Of a stretch of DNA of 64,000 bases, positions 15,401-30,400 are shown piece after piece. The position numbers and the translations under genes were made by a program. This stretch comes from Acanthaster planci (lineage: Eukaryota > Echinodermata > Asteroidea > Valvatida > Acanthasteridae): positions 579,338-643,337 of the forward strand of contig NW_019091409.1 of NCBI RefSeq assembly GCF_001949145.1. The letters are read 5' to 3'. The notes under the pieces are model-generated. The model did not search any database. It saw nothing but the letters and a program-made list of their open reading frames with translations, and was not told where the DNA came from. How positions within the stretch are numbered: the stretch's first letter is position 1; each line of letters opens with the position of its first letter.

Positions 15401-18400
15401 GACCCGTGCTGGGCTGGATGTCGCTGTAATTGTCCCCGGACGCCGCTCCGACCTCACTCTTGACCCGGATAGAGGCAGCTGAGCAGTAGGCACCAAAGTG
15501 ACCCGCCCAAAATTTGTCATCCTTGGCTGGGGGAAGGACGAGGGAAGAATGTTGAGTGATCCTATGTTCTTTGGACAGGGATTAGGGCAATTCCAGAAAT
15601 TAGGGATCCAAAAGTGTGACATTTTTATGTCCCTGTTACATCTGAACTTTGTAATTTGACATGGAAATTATCACTGGAATTTATTTCAAACAATAACGAT
15701 TTGTTTGGCAGATAATTTGCATTAATTCATTACTCTTGGAAATTAGAAAATGTGTTCCGAACTCACAAAATCATATGTCAGACGTGAGAGGGACAGAAAA
15801 AACATTGACCTCGAATTTCTGGAATTACCCATTACTTTTGCTATTGACTAATGGCAAAAGACTGACATATCTGCAGATCCAAGGGCAGTGAAGGGCCAAT
15901 AGGGACCATGCCTCCCCAGGACCCATCCTTAGACTGACATCTATTTGACTATTACCCTCTGTACAAACAGTTAGTTACCTCACTGCCAGTCAACAGTAAC
16001 ATGAAGACTGTCAATTCATTTATAGAGTTGGACATGCAAACACAAGTATATCTACCCACCCTGAAAGACAACAAAATCATTTTCATTTGAAGGCAAAACT
16101 ATTACAATTCGGGAAGAACTTTTTTGTGTGGATAAACATGTCATGAATTTGCATTTCAGAAAACATTATTAGTGAGTTTTAATATGAATGCTACGTTTGC
16201 AATAAGAAATCCTGCTGTGTTCAAGTAGAAAGAAATGTTGGTTTAATCCAATATTAATCCAATGTGAAAAACATACAGGCCGTACAAACATCATTCCAAT
16301 TTCTTTTTTATTTCTTAGACTGAGTTTTGCTTCAAGTCACTAAGTCAAGAGCTAACCATTCACCTGCACTTTCTATGCCAACACTACGGACCCCTCGACC
16401 GTAGTTCTTGAATGTAAAGCAGACCCTGATCCAATCAGAAGTCTTGATGCTGCCTTGCTGACCAGTGGTCTGGCGCTTAATCACGCTGCCATCATGACCC
16501 ATCAGTGTGGCCGTCATTGAGTAAAAACCACCTTTGTTACAGCCTTCTCGGAAAGACTCTGACACCTAACAAAATACACAGTGGCTGATGAAATAACCCG
16601 ACTCCAAGGGATCGGTAGATTGCTGGCTTACAAGCAGTTTCAGCTGGAGCTCTTAAGTTAAGTGAGAAACGAGTTAAGCTAAAACGGTCAGTTAACTGCC
16701 GGCTTGTAAATAAATAACTTGACCAAAAGTATTTTCATTACATTGTATTTACTTAATAATTAATCAGTAAAACAACATAGTGCGGGAGCAGTAAATAGTT
16801 TGAGGTTTGTTTAGGAACCAGTGAATCAATGCACTCAGTAGTGGGACAGGCACAGAACAGTTACGTAGTAAGGATGTGGGCAATGACCATGTACAGCTGT
16901 TTGCTTTGCCCAAGACTGGCCTTTCTGATTACTGCACATGGGTATACCGGTACTGTGTGTTTTAAGGAGACTCAGTTAGAAACCCACGGCAGGCATGGAC
17001 CTCAATACTGACCTGGATTTCTGGGCTTGAATCCAGGTGCTTCTCAGAGAAGTGCTCGGTGAGTTCCACCTCCTGGTACTTGGTGCACCACATATGTGAC
17101 GAAATGAACACTGCAAGCCAAGTTACAATAAGGCGATATAATCCACTCCAAGCACAACACCTGCAGAGAAAATGGGCTAGTACCCTGACACCCCTGCTAC
17201 TGTGTGCCCGACACCCAACCAATGAGGTGGCTTGGTCTCCACCGCCCCGATAGGGTGCTAGGAAGGGATACTTAATAGCTGCAGATGCACAAAGCACTGT
17301 GCTTTCACTCACTGCCCTGGTCAATGCAGTTACATGTACATTCAGTATCCACGGGTCAGGTGGAAATGTTGTTGAACCGTGTTGTTGCAAATATGTATTC
17401 TAACTAATGAGTGCTGGGGAAGAATTACAATGCTCATTTACCCTTCCCAGCGTGCTGTAAGGGTCAAGTTTGACTGGATTTTTTTTCAAATACTTCAAAT
17501 GCACTGACCAGTGAAAATGTACATACTGTTTAGTGAACCAAAACACCAGACAGTTTCATACAGCGAAGTGCTTCCAAACACAGGCATGCATTAAGGAAAT
17601 TCCAAGGTTTTGGAAAGTAAGTAGTGTTTTTCATTCTAAATGGCACACATGCAATGTAAAGTATAAGGAAATCAGCCGATTCAAGGAAACGTACGCCTAC
17701 AAACACAGCATTCCTTTGGATATAATAATATACTCAGACAGCCCATTCTGCTCAAGGAGGATGCTAAGGTTTTGATACATACTTGTCTCTGTCTGGTCTC
17801 CACCCTCAGACACTTTCCAGTTACCAGAGTAATTCCAGTTGCTAAGGTCGCCAGTCTGCACAAGCAAAAAAGTCGACAGAAACTGTGTAAAGGATCACCC
17901 AAGAAGACACTGGGAAAGAAAAGGATGAATTCCCAGTGACAAAGTTGATCTTCGGGGTTTCTCTTGAAGGCAGCCTGATACTTCTCTTGAACAATGAGCT
18001 ATTTTTTATTCAAGTGTGATTTTTTTACAAATGGACAGCCAAATTTTCATTAATACTAATAGCAAAAAAAATCAACTGTTGATGGAATCTTACATCAGAG
18101 GGATGCACACTTTGTGTGGTTTGCCCTTCACAATCAAAATCACATGAAAAACTGAATACTATCACCCCAAAAGTATTGTGATAGAAATTAAATTAGGTCA
18201 TATAGGTTAGCCAATATTGCCACAAGTAGAGTAAGCATGACTACCCTGGATTCCCAGGGAATGCACTCGCACGCAGAAAATTTTCTACAAGTCTTGGGTT
18301 CCCACCTACATGAAATTTGTTAGTTCGAGTTTTTGTTTTGAGAGTAATACCTCTCCACAATTTCCGTACGTTTTTTTGTTTCAGTCTTAACAATTTATCC

Positions 18401-21400
18401 AATAAGTTAATCCTGTATGTGATTGTAATTGATGAAGGAGAATACAAGAAAGTCTGACCACTGAAACCTCAGTTTGGCCTCAGGCTTTATTTTCCTGAGT
18501 CAATCCCCGATTTCTTAGGCCCTTCGTGATATGGTTTGTCCCGTGTTACTTCACAACCAGCCAGAGGTTCAGCCGAGCCACCCACTTTTCTTTAAGTCAA
18601 GTCCTTGACCGCAAGAGTTTGTCACAGTACTCCGACATACAATGATTGCAGACTGTCAGAGATATAATGTGTATCTTAAGTCCCAAAGGTGCTTGAGTCC
18701 ATCAACACCTAGTTCAGAGTGACGGACGCTTAGGGTAGCTCCATTACTGAGAGAAATCACCTCACTTTTCAAACCCCAAAGGAAAAGATGTCTTCCTAAG
18801 GACTGATTAACAAGATAAACTACAAATGAAACAGTTTTAACCACTTCGTGCCGGGGCATTTGTCAATGTTGATGATGCTGGGCCGGCATGACTAGCATTT
18901 TTTCCGTTAGTGGTTAATAATGTGCCCCCTACCAAGGGAAATCACTAATTAAAACACTGCAAGTAAGATACAGCATCTCACCTCCCCTGAAGGATTAATG
19001 AGCAAGTTGGACGACCAACCAGCAATCTTCATCTGCTTCAGATTAAGGGTACGATCCAGGGGGACTAGGGTGTCAGCCAACTGCCCAGAATGTCAAAAAA
19101 ACCATGGTGAATTACATTGACAACAGCAAATCACACACTGTACTCTGGTATACCACTTTTAAATTACAGGTCACTGTGGCCAGTGAACTGTTTTTGTATT
19201 TTACAGCAAAATATTGCTTGAATGGTCCATGATGTAAATTTTACATGGGAACATGTTTTCTGCAATTTTTCTACTTTTTCCTAAATTTCAAACAACTACC
19301 TGAAATCTCATTTTGGTTTAATAGGCTCAATGAAATTTTTCATGCTTTTCCTCATGAGTACACTTTTGCTGTAATGTCAGCAAAGATTTTAAGTGTTTTT
19401 CTGTTAAAATTGAGAACCCAGGATTTGCCCAGTGGAAACATCGGAGAAAATTTGTTCATTGGCTTACCGTCATGAAATAAAACAATGAATCATCAAAGTA
19501 AACAAAGTTCATAGAAGCAAAATGTCAAATATTGGGGCAAATGTTAGTGCAAAAATAGCCAAACAGGGAAGTTTTGCCTGGGATGAAATCACAACCTTGT
19601 TCATAAATGTCAAATTTGCATCAGCTTAAAAATCACAAAAGGTACCAAAATGCCCTTGAAATGGCAACAAAAACTGAAAATTGAGTTAAATTAAACAAAA
19701 ATGAGTACTGACAAGCACAGCATTAAACGCATTGCAATGTCTAGGTCCTTCAACTTTAATTAGCAAATAAAAATGCCTTCAAAGACATGCCATAGTGCAT
19801 GCAGCAAAGCATATAAAATGATCAAGAACGTCATTAACTTCAAGCAGTGACATTCTGTTCAACTTCAAAGCACATGGGATGAGTATTGAATGAGCAGATG
19901 TAAGTCTAGCATCGAGGGTCAAAATGAGAGAGTTGCTACAGCTACACGTAATGTCAGTGGTTGTAAATGAACTTTGAAGCATGCACAAGCCTCCAACAAG
20001 CTTTAGTCACTCATATGTCACTCACATGGCAAAAATGTACCGTATTTGAAAACTAAACTGACATTAAAGCATTTATTTTTTAAATACCCAGGCACAATAG
20101 CGTACCGAAGTGTGACGTCACTGTGAACCAGAAAGCGCAGTGCAAATGAATGGAGTACCAGCGCGTATTGGTTCACGCGCTGGCTCGCACGCTAATGCCT
20201 TTTACACACTAATTGTGCACGTGACGTATTCACTTTGGTACTCTATAATTGATCAAGCATTATCTCACAGATTACTGACAGGTGTTCTGTGGTGTTTAAA
20301 TTTTTGGTAGCTCATCAACTCTGTCAACACCACCCAACAGTCAAAATTTCAGTAAGTTGCATGAACTGTATAGTACGTTTAGACAAATCTCTCTAAATTG
20401 TGGCTCACGAATCATGGCAGAGGATTTTGTCACTTGTGCCCATGGGCATGCCACTTTACAAACAGTTCGTCCCCCTTCCCAGGACGTCAGCAGTGAATTT
20501 GGCAATGGTGGAATGATCTGAATGCCCATGATGCCCGGCAACCAGTGTTAACACTACTCCATGTGCTGTGACTTCATTGCGAAGAAATCCACACATGAAC
20601 ATGCTGGTTTTGTCCTCATGCAAGACGAATGTTCCTACCACTGTTGGGCTGGCTCGAAATCAAGGACCATTACAATACATGTACGCAGTCCTTGCTCAAT
20701 CGCATTTGCCAATTCTGAAACAAATGTGTTGCAGAAAACCTGTTGAATTTTTCGAAATGCAGATTGACAAAGGGGGATATTATTTCCCACTGAACAAAGA
20801 GGTGTAATAACTTCATTCCTCCAGTTCCGTTCAGCAGGAACCTTTCAGTGATATAGAATTCCCTTCCAGTAGTGAACGAAGAGCTTGTAATACTCATCGA
20901 CAAAGGGTTTAAATAACTGAGCCTAAAGGGGTGTAAATGAGCAAATATCTAGGCACAAGACAAAATTACAATTTTTGTAGAGCAAAATGAAATATGTAAA
21001 TACCAGTACAGTATTCCAATATTTTAGTTTTATTTTAAAAAACATAGCAGGGCTGCTCATCTTTGCAAAATTATTTCCCTCTTCTAAAAATTGAAAAAAA
21101 ACAGTATTTCCCTGACAAAATAGACTTTTTCACGAGGCAAGTTTCTTCCATACTTTCGTGAATTTCAGCACAAAATGAGAAAAATCTATACTGGTCGGCA
21201 GGCTTTGTACTGTGTTTTTCCCCTCAGAGCTAAAGTCTTCAAAATAATCAAAAAAAGATCGTGGATTTTAAAATTATTGAGCTAGCCCAAGCTGACAACC
21301 TATCCCATGACATCTCATCCTCCAACCGATGCACTGCCAGAGCCAAGTTCCAACCCTCTATCTTACCTTCTGCTTCATGCTCATCTCCTCTGCCTCCTCC

Positions 21401-24400
21401 TCCTTGGTAGGCGTTGCCTCCCTGTAGGTATCATCGTGAACCATGAAGGCGGCCGGATGACACCCGCCATGGCCTGGGGCTATAATGATCATCAAATGTC
21501 CCATTAAAGTACGATGCATAAATGACAGCAGCTGCAATGGTAGCAGTAACCATTGAGAAAACAAATGCAACTAGCACCAGAAAAACACAACTGCAATGAA
21601 CGGCCATTTTTTCCCCCCCTCCTAAACAGCAGCAACGGCAGGAGTGACAACTACCAGCTAAACAGCCGCCTCTCGAATGTCTTTAAAACCCACAACATGC
21701 CACAGCACTTTTATGAGCTGTGAGATTTTATGCAAAATAATATGCCATGTACCTCATCTGCTCGGTGCAGAAGCAAGAGTTGGTGTCTTTTTATAGGAAT
21801 GATCTCCGGCTTTTTGGTGGGGACAAAATGCATGCACATACAGGTTCATGCACAGACAGTGCGGGACACACTGAGCACACATGGCAAATTTCTGCTGAAA
21901 ACTTCAAATGTACCGTAGTATGGTTTTTGCGTGGACACAGGGGTCATGGGTTAAGGCGTCCTCAGAGGGCAAGTTGATGCATTCGTTATAACTACATTCA
22001 ATTAACAGAAACAGTCTCGGAGACACCATGGAGATGTCAGCGATGCATAACCGTTATCGTGCACCAAGTTACAATTTTTTTCAACCAGCCTGTTTCTTCT
22101 TTGCTAGTGAGCGGTTGCTTCTAGTCACAGTGGCCCAACAGAATACAACAAAGTTGCAAGCTTTTGATTTCTTCACGGTTATGTTTCGTGAGTGTTTTCT
22201 ATCCTGGCTGCATTGCTCTGGTAGGTGAAAACAACGGACAACCAGACAGTCTGAAGGTACCATTACTCACAATTGCGAAAGAAGAGATTGATATTATTGC
22301 CATTGCTTTCGAAGGGAATAGACACGATCTTGGCCGTGTACTTAGGTACAACCTCAGGGATCTCATTCAACTGTTGAGTCACCTGATAGAAAAAACAAAT
22401 TCATATCATCATCAAAAATAGATCAATGTGCACAATTCATCGTTATGTGTCTACAATGAAATTTAACGGCTTACTCATATGGGACTGATGAATTGTTATA
22501 AACTGCAATAAATTGCAAAATTAGAGACACATAATGTGACTGGAAGGTCCAACTGTTGGCATACCTCGTTGCTGGACTTCAAAAAACTACAGACAAAAAT
22601 ATTTACCTTGTTGAGAATCACAGATATTTTACTGAAAGCGACAGTACTGCATCTCCAAATTATTTATAGAAGACAATTGTAACTTAATGCTGTTCACCTG
22701 TTTAAATATGTTGTTATCAGTGTAGCTATATTTTTATGTTTTACGTTTATGTAAAGTAAACGGTCAATATTAAATGCAACGCAAAGTCTACTGAAAAAAA
22801 GCTGACAAACCTCTGAAGAATAAGATTCGTGATTAATTTTGATGATCTGTCTCTTCAGGTAATTACTGACACTGTAAAGCTTCATGGTCAAATTCCCTGA
22901 TTTGTTGACAGGTATCTAGAAGAGATGAAGACGGAAGAGGTTGAATAGTTGCAATGGGTCTGACCTACAGGGTTTGAAAAGTGGGTGACTAGACCCGATT
23001 GGAAATTAAGGTAGTATAAAAATTCAGACACCCAATATAAAACGGTGCTAGAAAGAAACAAATGAAATTCGTCAATGACTAACTCTATTTTTGAACTATT
23101 CACAAGACACAACACCCCTTGCGCTTAAACTAATGCTTTTTTATGATCTTCACATGACCCATGATTAGAAATGCACAAAGCTCATGAATATTCAGAATGC
23201 GCAAAGCTCATGAACATTCCAGAACCATTTCTGCACCCCAACAGTCAAGAGACACGATTGCAAGTCAGGGTGTTGGATACCAGCTGCATGTATTTGACTG
23301 AACTGGACAGAAAACTACAGCCAGTATCTTGAAAAATAGCACAGCATGGGGACATGTGTCCGAAACAACAAGTGGCCTTGTGATTAGCGTTTGTAGTTTC
23401 TCATCACAGGGTCAGAGATTCGAATCCCGACAAGTGATTACAGTGAGGCTCTTGGCAAAGTCTGACAGACTACAGACGTGGTAATTATAATCTTTAAATT
23501 CACACCAGGTGTTTGGTAGCATGGTGAAGAAGTAATCTGTCCAATTCCCATTTCATACTTCACAAGAACAAGAGAATACAAATCTGTCAGGGCACTGTTT
23601 GGGTATTTAGGAACCCATTTTACTGTTTGCACTTATCATATAAAATGAACTATGATTACTCCATTTGATTGGATTTTTGATACGGCATTAGTCAGCTGAG
23701 TTTAGATTTAGGATTGTGCAACTGCATCAGAAACCCATCCAGCCAACAAACCAACCTCAGTTCCGCCCAAGCACTTGCCTCCTTGTTGCCTGGCCTATTT
23801 CTCTCATAGCAATTCATGTACTTACATCATATGACATCTCATCCGCAAATTCAGGATGGGTTCCGTTGTGGGTGCTGAACAAGAACCCATCATTGGTATT
23901 TGTCATCATGTTGTACAAGTTGTGGTTGGCATCTATCAAGCAATTAAACTTTCGTTGACATTTCACACCTGTCACAAAATAAGCAACAGAAGATGTACAC
24001 TGAGAACATGATGTTGAAATAACAGTACAATGTAATGTTAAAATGTGGTGCTCAAAGGGAAGTTCTTTATTACCCCTGCTCTCCAGGCCAATAAATCATT
24101 CCATACGGGTTACTCCAGAAATTAAGGGTCCATTTTTTTGGTGTCCCTGTCACATCTGACATATGATTTTGTAAGTTCAGAGCACATTTTCTAATTTCCA
24201 AGAGTAATGAATTAACCCTCCTATGGTTTTACAGCACAAATGTGCACAAATGCCCACAGTCACTGGTGAGCATATATTTTCTATGGAACTCAAACATGCA
24301 CAGGTTCAGCGTGTACACAGTAGGTTGTCAGCACAAAATGGCCCAAGGTCTTTTGTGCAGTCCTCTTCACTGCATTTGGTTTACTGCACAGTTATGCACA

Positions 24401-27400
24401 TGAAACAGTGAAGCACAGTTATTGGGCAGCACAAAACTGCAATCTGATATTCCTCTGAGGGACAGTTGGTGTCGTGCACAACACGACACAGCTGTGCTTC
24501 ATTGAGGTGTTTACCAAATGACCCAAAGAGTTACTTCCACATAGGAGGGTTAATGCAAGTTACCTGCCAAACAAATTATAGTAATGGTTTGAAATCAATT
24601 CCGGTGATATTTCCATGTCAAATAACAAAGGTCAGATGTAACAGGGACATGAAAATGTCACACCTTTGGACCCCTAATTTCTGGAATTAACCATAAATCA
24701 TTCCTGTTTCTCCATCCACATAATGAAGCACTCTGTCCAAGTAATAGTATTAAACAATATGCAATATGTGCTGATGAAAAAGAGCAAAGGAGCAAACAAC
24801 AAATCCCAATGTACCCTTCAAAGTGTGATCATAGGGTGCATCATCAACTATTTGCTGCAGGGTTTAATTTGAATCTGGAGGATGAGTCCCAGGGCAATTT
24901 TCAAGACTTTCTGTTTTCAAAAATCTTCAAAAATTCATAACTTCATTTACTGGACATTTACACCCACACAAAGGATTATCTGGTGGCTACTCTAATCCGA
25001 CAGGCAACCTCTGTTGATGCCAGAGTATTTCAGCCAGGCATCCGCCTATTAAAGACAGCCAAGATTGTGCGGTGTTGCGTAATTTCCTTTGGTCCCCAAA
25101 TTGGCCCAGTGAGTTGCTGAATGCCAGTAGAGCCTTTACAAATGCGGCTGGATCAGAGTGCAGCGGCACTGTATCGCTCACCACCGGAGCACACTTGTCC
25201 CCGCTGATAATCCACTGGCTCTGTGTGCCACAAACAGTGGTATACTGTTTCAAAATAACAGATTACCTCCGCTAATGCCACCTGAAAAATGATGGCAAAT
25301 CCCAGCAGCTTGGTCTTTTGTTCCAAGTATGGTCTTTTGTTACAAGGCCCAGCTCCTTTTTCAATTTCGGTTACCCCAGCTATGCATACAAACCCAAGGT
25401 AGCCGGTTCTGGAAATGCCAGAGGCAAGTGGTTAAAATCAGTATCAGCATTAAGAAGGGATGGTATCAGGATTATCCGGGTCTTAAGTTGCATATGGATG
25501 TCTGGATCACGTCCAGCAGTGGAACAACCCGGCAGAGGCAAACTCAGGAACTGTGCTTCAGCATTTTGACGACTGGGGGTACCAAAGACCAACTCTAGAC
25601 TCACCATCGGCTTCATTGTCCACTTTGAATGTCACCTCGGTTCCAGAGAACACCACCATGTTGAGCGCTTGATACATTGGCCCTCCAAGATTGACAGCAT
25701 ACAGGACACCCTGGGGCTGGTTCACAATGCGATAGGGGGAGCCCTCCAACTCAACACTCACCGGTTGGTTATCTGTGACCAAAAAACAGCTTTGTTTTCA
25801 AAATCATCCAGATTGGTATTGGCATGATTTTGGCACACTTTTCAAAATATATTTCATTTGGCCCTGTAGGACCTACAGACAACACTGTAACATTTTAACA
25901 GGTGCTAACTGTTTGAAATACAAGAAACACACCTTTCCACAGAGGACTGACTGACAGAGAATGTCATAAATGAAAGTTTGTTTTCAATCCGCCCTATCAA
26001 GAAACAATTACTAAATGTCCAATTCACCGACCTGCACTCTGACAAGGAAAGAATGCTCTTTCAGGCTTTCCAGGAAAACTAGATCTACCAGCATCGTCTT
26101 CCGTAGGGTCTTTGCAAATTTCAAGACATTAGCAGGATACTTACTAATATCACTAGTCATCCCATACACTTGAAGCAGCTTCAAACCGGTGCTGTTCTCA
26201 TCACTGCTCAACTCCCTCTGGAATCCGAGTCTGCCATCAGGCTGTTCCAACAGCTGTCCAGCCTCCACCAACTCGATCATTCTGCCATTTAGCATAATCT
26301 TCACCTGCGACATTTGAGACACCCATCCGGTGATGCTTGCACCGTTAATGTACACGCCTCCCCTGTACTTGCTCTCAAAGCCTGTAGCTAAGCAGGAATT
26401 TTGAAAACACCTCTGCTGTGGGTCAGTGACGTCTTCAGGAAGGTTTGACATGAAGCTGTAGCGACAAGGAGCACTCGGCCCAACGACAACAAGCTGGTTA
26501 TCATCCTCTGAGATGAACCAGTCACTGGCTCGTTCTGAGGATCGAGAACTTCCTCCAATGAAGGAACACCTGACTCCCCATTTCTGGACGGTGACCAAGT
26601 AAAGCGCTGATGATGTCATGTCATCCACCCCTCTACTGCATGAACACAGAACCAACAGACTGTAGTCTACATACCCAGACAGGCTCTCCAACAGGACTGT
26701 CTTCTCAGACCCATTGAAAGTCTGAGTGTGAACGACTTTCCCAGACGGTTTGGTATCCCCGTTATCGTCGGAGCGCCAGATCCCATAGTGACTCTGTGAT
26801 GGACCGGTAATTTCCAGCATCCCCTGGTCACAGCTGAAGCTCCACAAATCATCACAATTCTTATCTGTGATGGCATGCGCAACAAGCTTGCCAGGCTCGT
26901 GACTAAAGGCAACGAAGTACGCATTACAGGGCTGTGAGCCTTTCTTACCTGCTGCACTACACAGGACCAGCAATGCGCTGCCGTACTTTCCAGGGCTAAC
27001 AGAGATATCCGTTTTTAAGGTTGCCGTGCTGCTAAAGCCTTTTGCCTTTGGCCCTGAATACACTACAAACACCCCACAGTGACCCATTTGAGCTAGGTTG
27101 GACACAATCGTAGCCCTCGAGAAACCAAATCGCAAACAGGGGGACATGAAACCATCGGCATCAGTGTGCACACGAAAGTACTTATACAGAGAGTGCTCCC
27201 CTGCTTTGCTCAGGGACGTGTACTGGAAGTGGTTGCCACCGAAGCCGCAGCGGATCAGACACAGCTCTGAGGTGAAGGTGGAGGTGGTGACGTCTGTCAG
27301 CAACATCAGGGCCGTGCCTCCCCCATGCTTGGCATTGACACTGAAGTAGGTCTTGGTGAAGGCTGGGATGGGGAACCCACTGGAAGCCGTGCCCGTCATG

Positions 27401-30400
27401 CAGGCAAAGTCAGCTATGTATAGATGAAAAAAGGAAAGAGGAAATGGCACCACGTATCCACTCTGACAAGAGGCACTACTTCCCTCACTAGCAGAGAGGA
27501 GACGGGCTACTGGGAAAAATCCAAACTTGGCGCAATGTCGCACACGTGACTAAATTGGACGCATGTGCTCAGCATGTCCTGTGTCAAACAGGCACAACCC
27601 TGTGCACATTAAAATATTCCTGAGTGGAGCGGATTGCAGGCAATAAACATAGACCAGGCCCTACAATGACAGGGTGGTCTATATTGTAGCTGCTGGGAGA
27701 ACAGGATGACACCGACAAATTTCAATATCTGCCAAGAAGCATTTAACAATTGTTGACAGCTGTGATGTGGGATATGACGTGGGATATGGGTGTTCAAAAT
27801 GTCATATCACAGCAGCCAACAATTGTTTTGTCATATCCCTGTCTTAAAGAAACATGCTCTAAGTTTCAGAAGGTCAGAAGACGATAGGCCCAGGCCTACT
27901 GTCAAACTGTATAACAGTAGAAGTAAACGATATCGTCTGCGTATGTACTGTTCCCTCACTTTCTTTAATTGCATAAACTTTAATGTGAAAGTAGTGTGGT
28001 TACCAGTGAGTACAATTTCACATTATGTAGTCTGGTTAGTGATCCCGGCATTACATTATACGCCGCGGGGACGGGAATGAATCTGTTATAAGAGCATAAC
28101 CATTAATCAAATTCCCTGGTAACAGATAGTATGCACAAAATGTATCATGGGTACCACGCAAAACTCACTAAATCAGTGACAACGGTCACTCTCGAACTTC
28201 CCGAAGCTCTTCAGTCTCGTATGCACACACGTGCATGTGCAGAATGAAATGTCTCGCGGTGAGTGTGATATGCAGATATATCACCCTGTCATGTGATCGT
28301 TCTTGGCCAATGAACAGACAGTATCCAAGACAAAGGTATGACAATTGTACACCGTATTTTTAAATATGGCTGCTTTTTGCTAAGATGGCTGCCTCTGCTC
28401 TCAAATATGGCCACGATGGGTATCCTGATACCAAAGTTGAAAAATTAACAGCAACCCACAAGTATTTTTGGTCTACATACCTACAGTCTTGATGTCCTTG
28501 GGTGGAGGTAAGCCCAGGTCCACCTTCTGGAGTTCTTTGGGCATGGCTGAGTAATTATAAAAACATTCACAAATAGATATATTAGATATGTCATTTTGGT
28601 TTTAACTTAGTGAAGTCAATAGCACTTGTTGATATTTTCACTTGGTATATAATGTCCGTGTTTATTAAAACACTGTCAACAAACCTGGGTGGCATTTAAC
28701 ATTAACTTTTCAACTGACAACACAGAAAAAATTCAGAAGCAAAAATCACAGTGTAATGACAAATGACTTTGATCCCCTGATCTGGTATTCCAGCCAAACC
28801 ACCATATTCGGGGGACAATGTGAACATAAATTTTTTTAATCTAAAGATTGTATACAGAAGGCACGAAAAATGCTAATGTATGGCATGCCTTCAAACTACT
28901 GAGGTTGAAGGTATGTTCTAAATTAAAATTTTAATTTTTTCAAATTAAAATATTAGACATTTAATCCCTAACACTTTCCTCTCTGTTTCCACATCCCCAA
29001 ACCCCAGCCCCTTTACCATAAGCTTCATTTTGAGATTTCAGCTCCAAAAAAATGAATTTAGAAAGAGAAAAGGCGAAAAGCCTGGATGGTGTAAAAATAG
29101 ATTTCACATTAACCACTTCCTGCCGGGCGACTCGTTTTCAGGTACATAGGCTTTATATACAGAGCTGGGGAGCCCGGAACTGGGACGAAAAAGTTGGACC
29201 TTGTAACAAAAGACCGTGCTCAGCACAAAAGACTGAGCTGCTTGGCAAAACAGACATTTTTCTCAATAGTGGAAAGTGGAGATAATCCAGCCTTGTTTTG
29301 AAACAGTATACCACGGTTTGAGGCATTTAGAGCGAACAAATTACCACCAGGGACAAAAGCTCTCCACCACCGCAGCGATGAGCCACACAGCACCGCTGCA
29401 CGCTAGTCTGGCCCCTATCGAAAAGAGGCCAGCAGTGCACTTTGCTAGCTTCCGGAACAAAAGAATCTTACGTAACACCGCAAAATCTGAGCTCTTTTTC
29501 CAAGGCTGCACGCCTGGCTGAAATATTCAGGAGTCAATGAAGTTTACCTGTCAGCTTTAGACTAGTACCAAAAGAGTCCTTCTTGTGGGTATAAATGGCC
29601 ATTAAAGGAAATGATGAATTTTTGAAGAATTTTGAAAATGGAAAATCTTGAAAAGGACCCGGCATCCTGTCTTGCTCAAGAAGAATCCACCAGGCAGCAA
29701 GTGGTTAACAAATTGGTGCATTCTACGGTGTCCCCATGTCCATGGGAAATTTAAAACCAAATGGGTGGTTCTGACAATACCTTGAGTCAGCTTCAATGCT
29801 GCAATGCGTTTCACTGCTGCTTGGTTCTTCACCACATTGAATGCTGTCACCACAGCAACCTTCTTGGAGGCTTTGAGCCCCTGTTGCTTGGATACCTTGG
29901 TACCCATTGTGTGTTTCTTCAGCTGTCTGTAACATGAAAATGAAAAAATCAAATGTTTTGAAAATATTCGAGACACGATTTCAGCCATTTGCTTGATACT
30001 GAACATGTCTTTAGCCGGGTACATGTATTTCACACACAGCCTTCTTCTTTCGCCTCATTGGGAACCAGCCAGTGCGCACTGATGGCAAAACAACAGCTGC
30101 TGCAGGAAAACAACAGGATGATCTGCAAAAAAAGGTTGAATTTCTCTTGTCCTAGGCATCGTTAAACACAGCGGCACTGGTTTAATTTTGGGTCTTACTT
30201 TTATCTTGAGTGTCCTGCCCAACACACTGCAGGTGAAATCTGACAATTTTGGTGGGCAAAGTGTGTCTGTTTCATATTCTGGAACAGGCTAAGAGGCATT
30301 CCCTAAGAGTCTGCTATTGCCAAGTCAAGCCCAAATGTTAAAAAGAGCAATTTGGTGTGTCCTACATGTACTTCCAGGGATGAGGGCATGCCCAACTTTT

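Noticed and set aside
26028-26033. Donor CAG|gtcggt at the end of the repeat exon
   Set aside because: It would leave phase 0 and create an immediate stop in the next exon (25605-25772). The donor GTCG|gtgaat a few bases on gives the correct phase 1.
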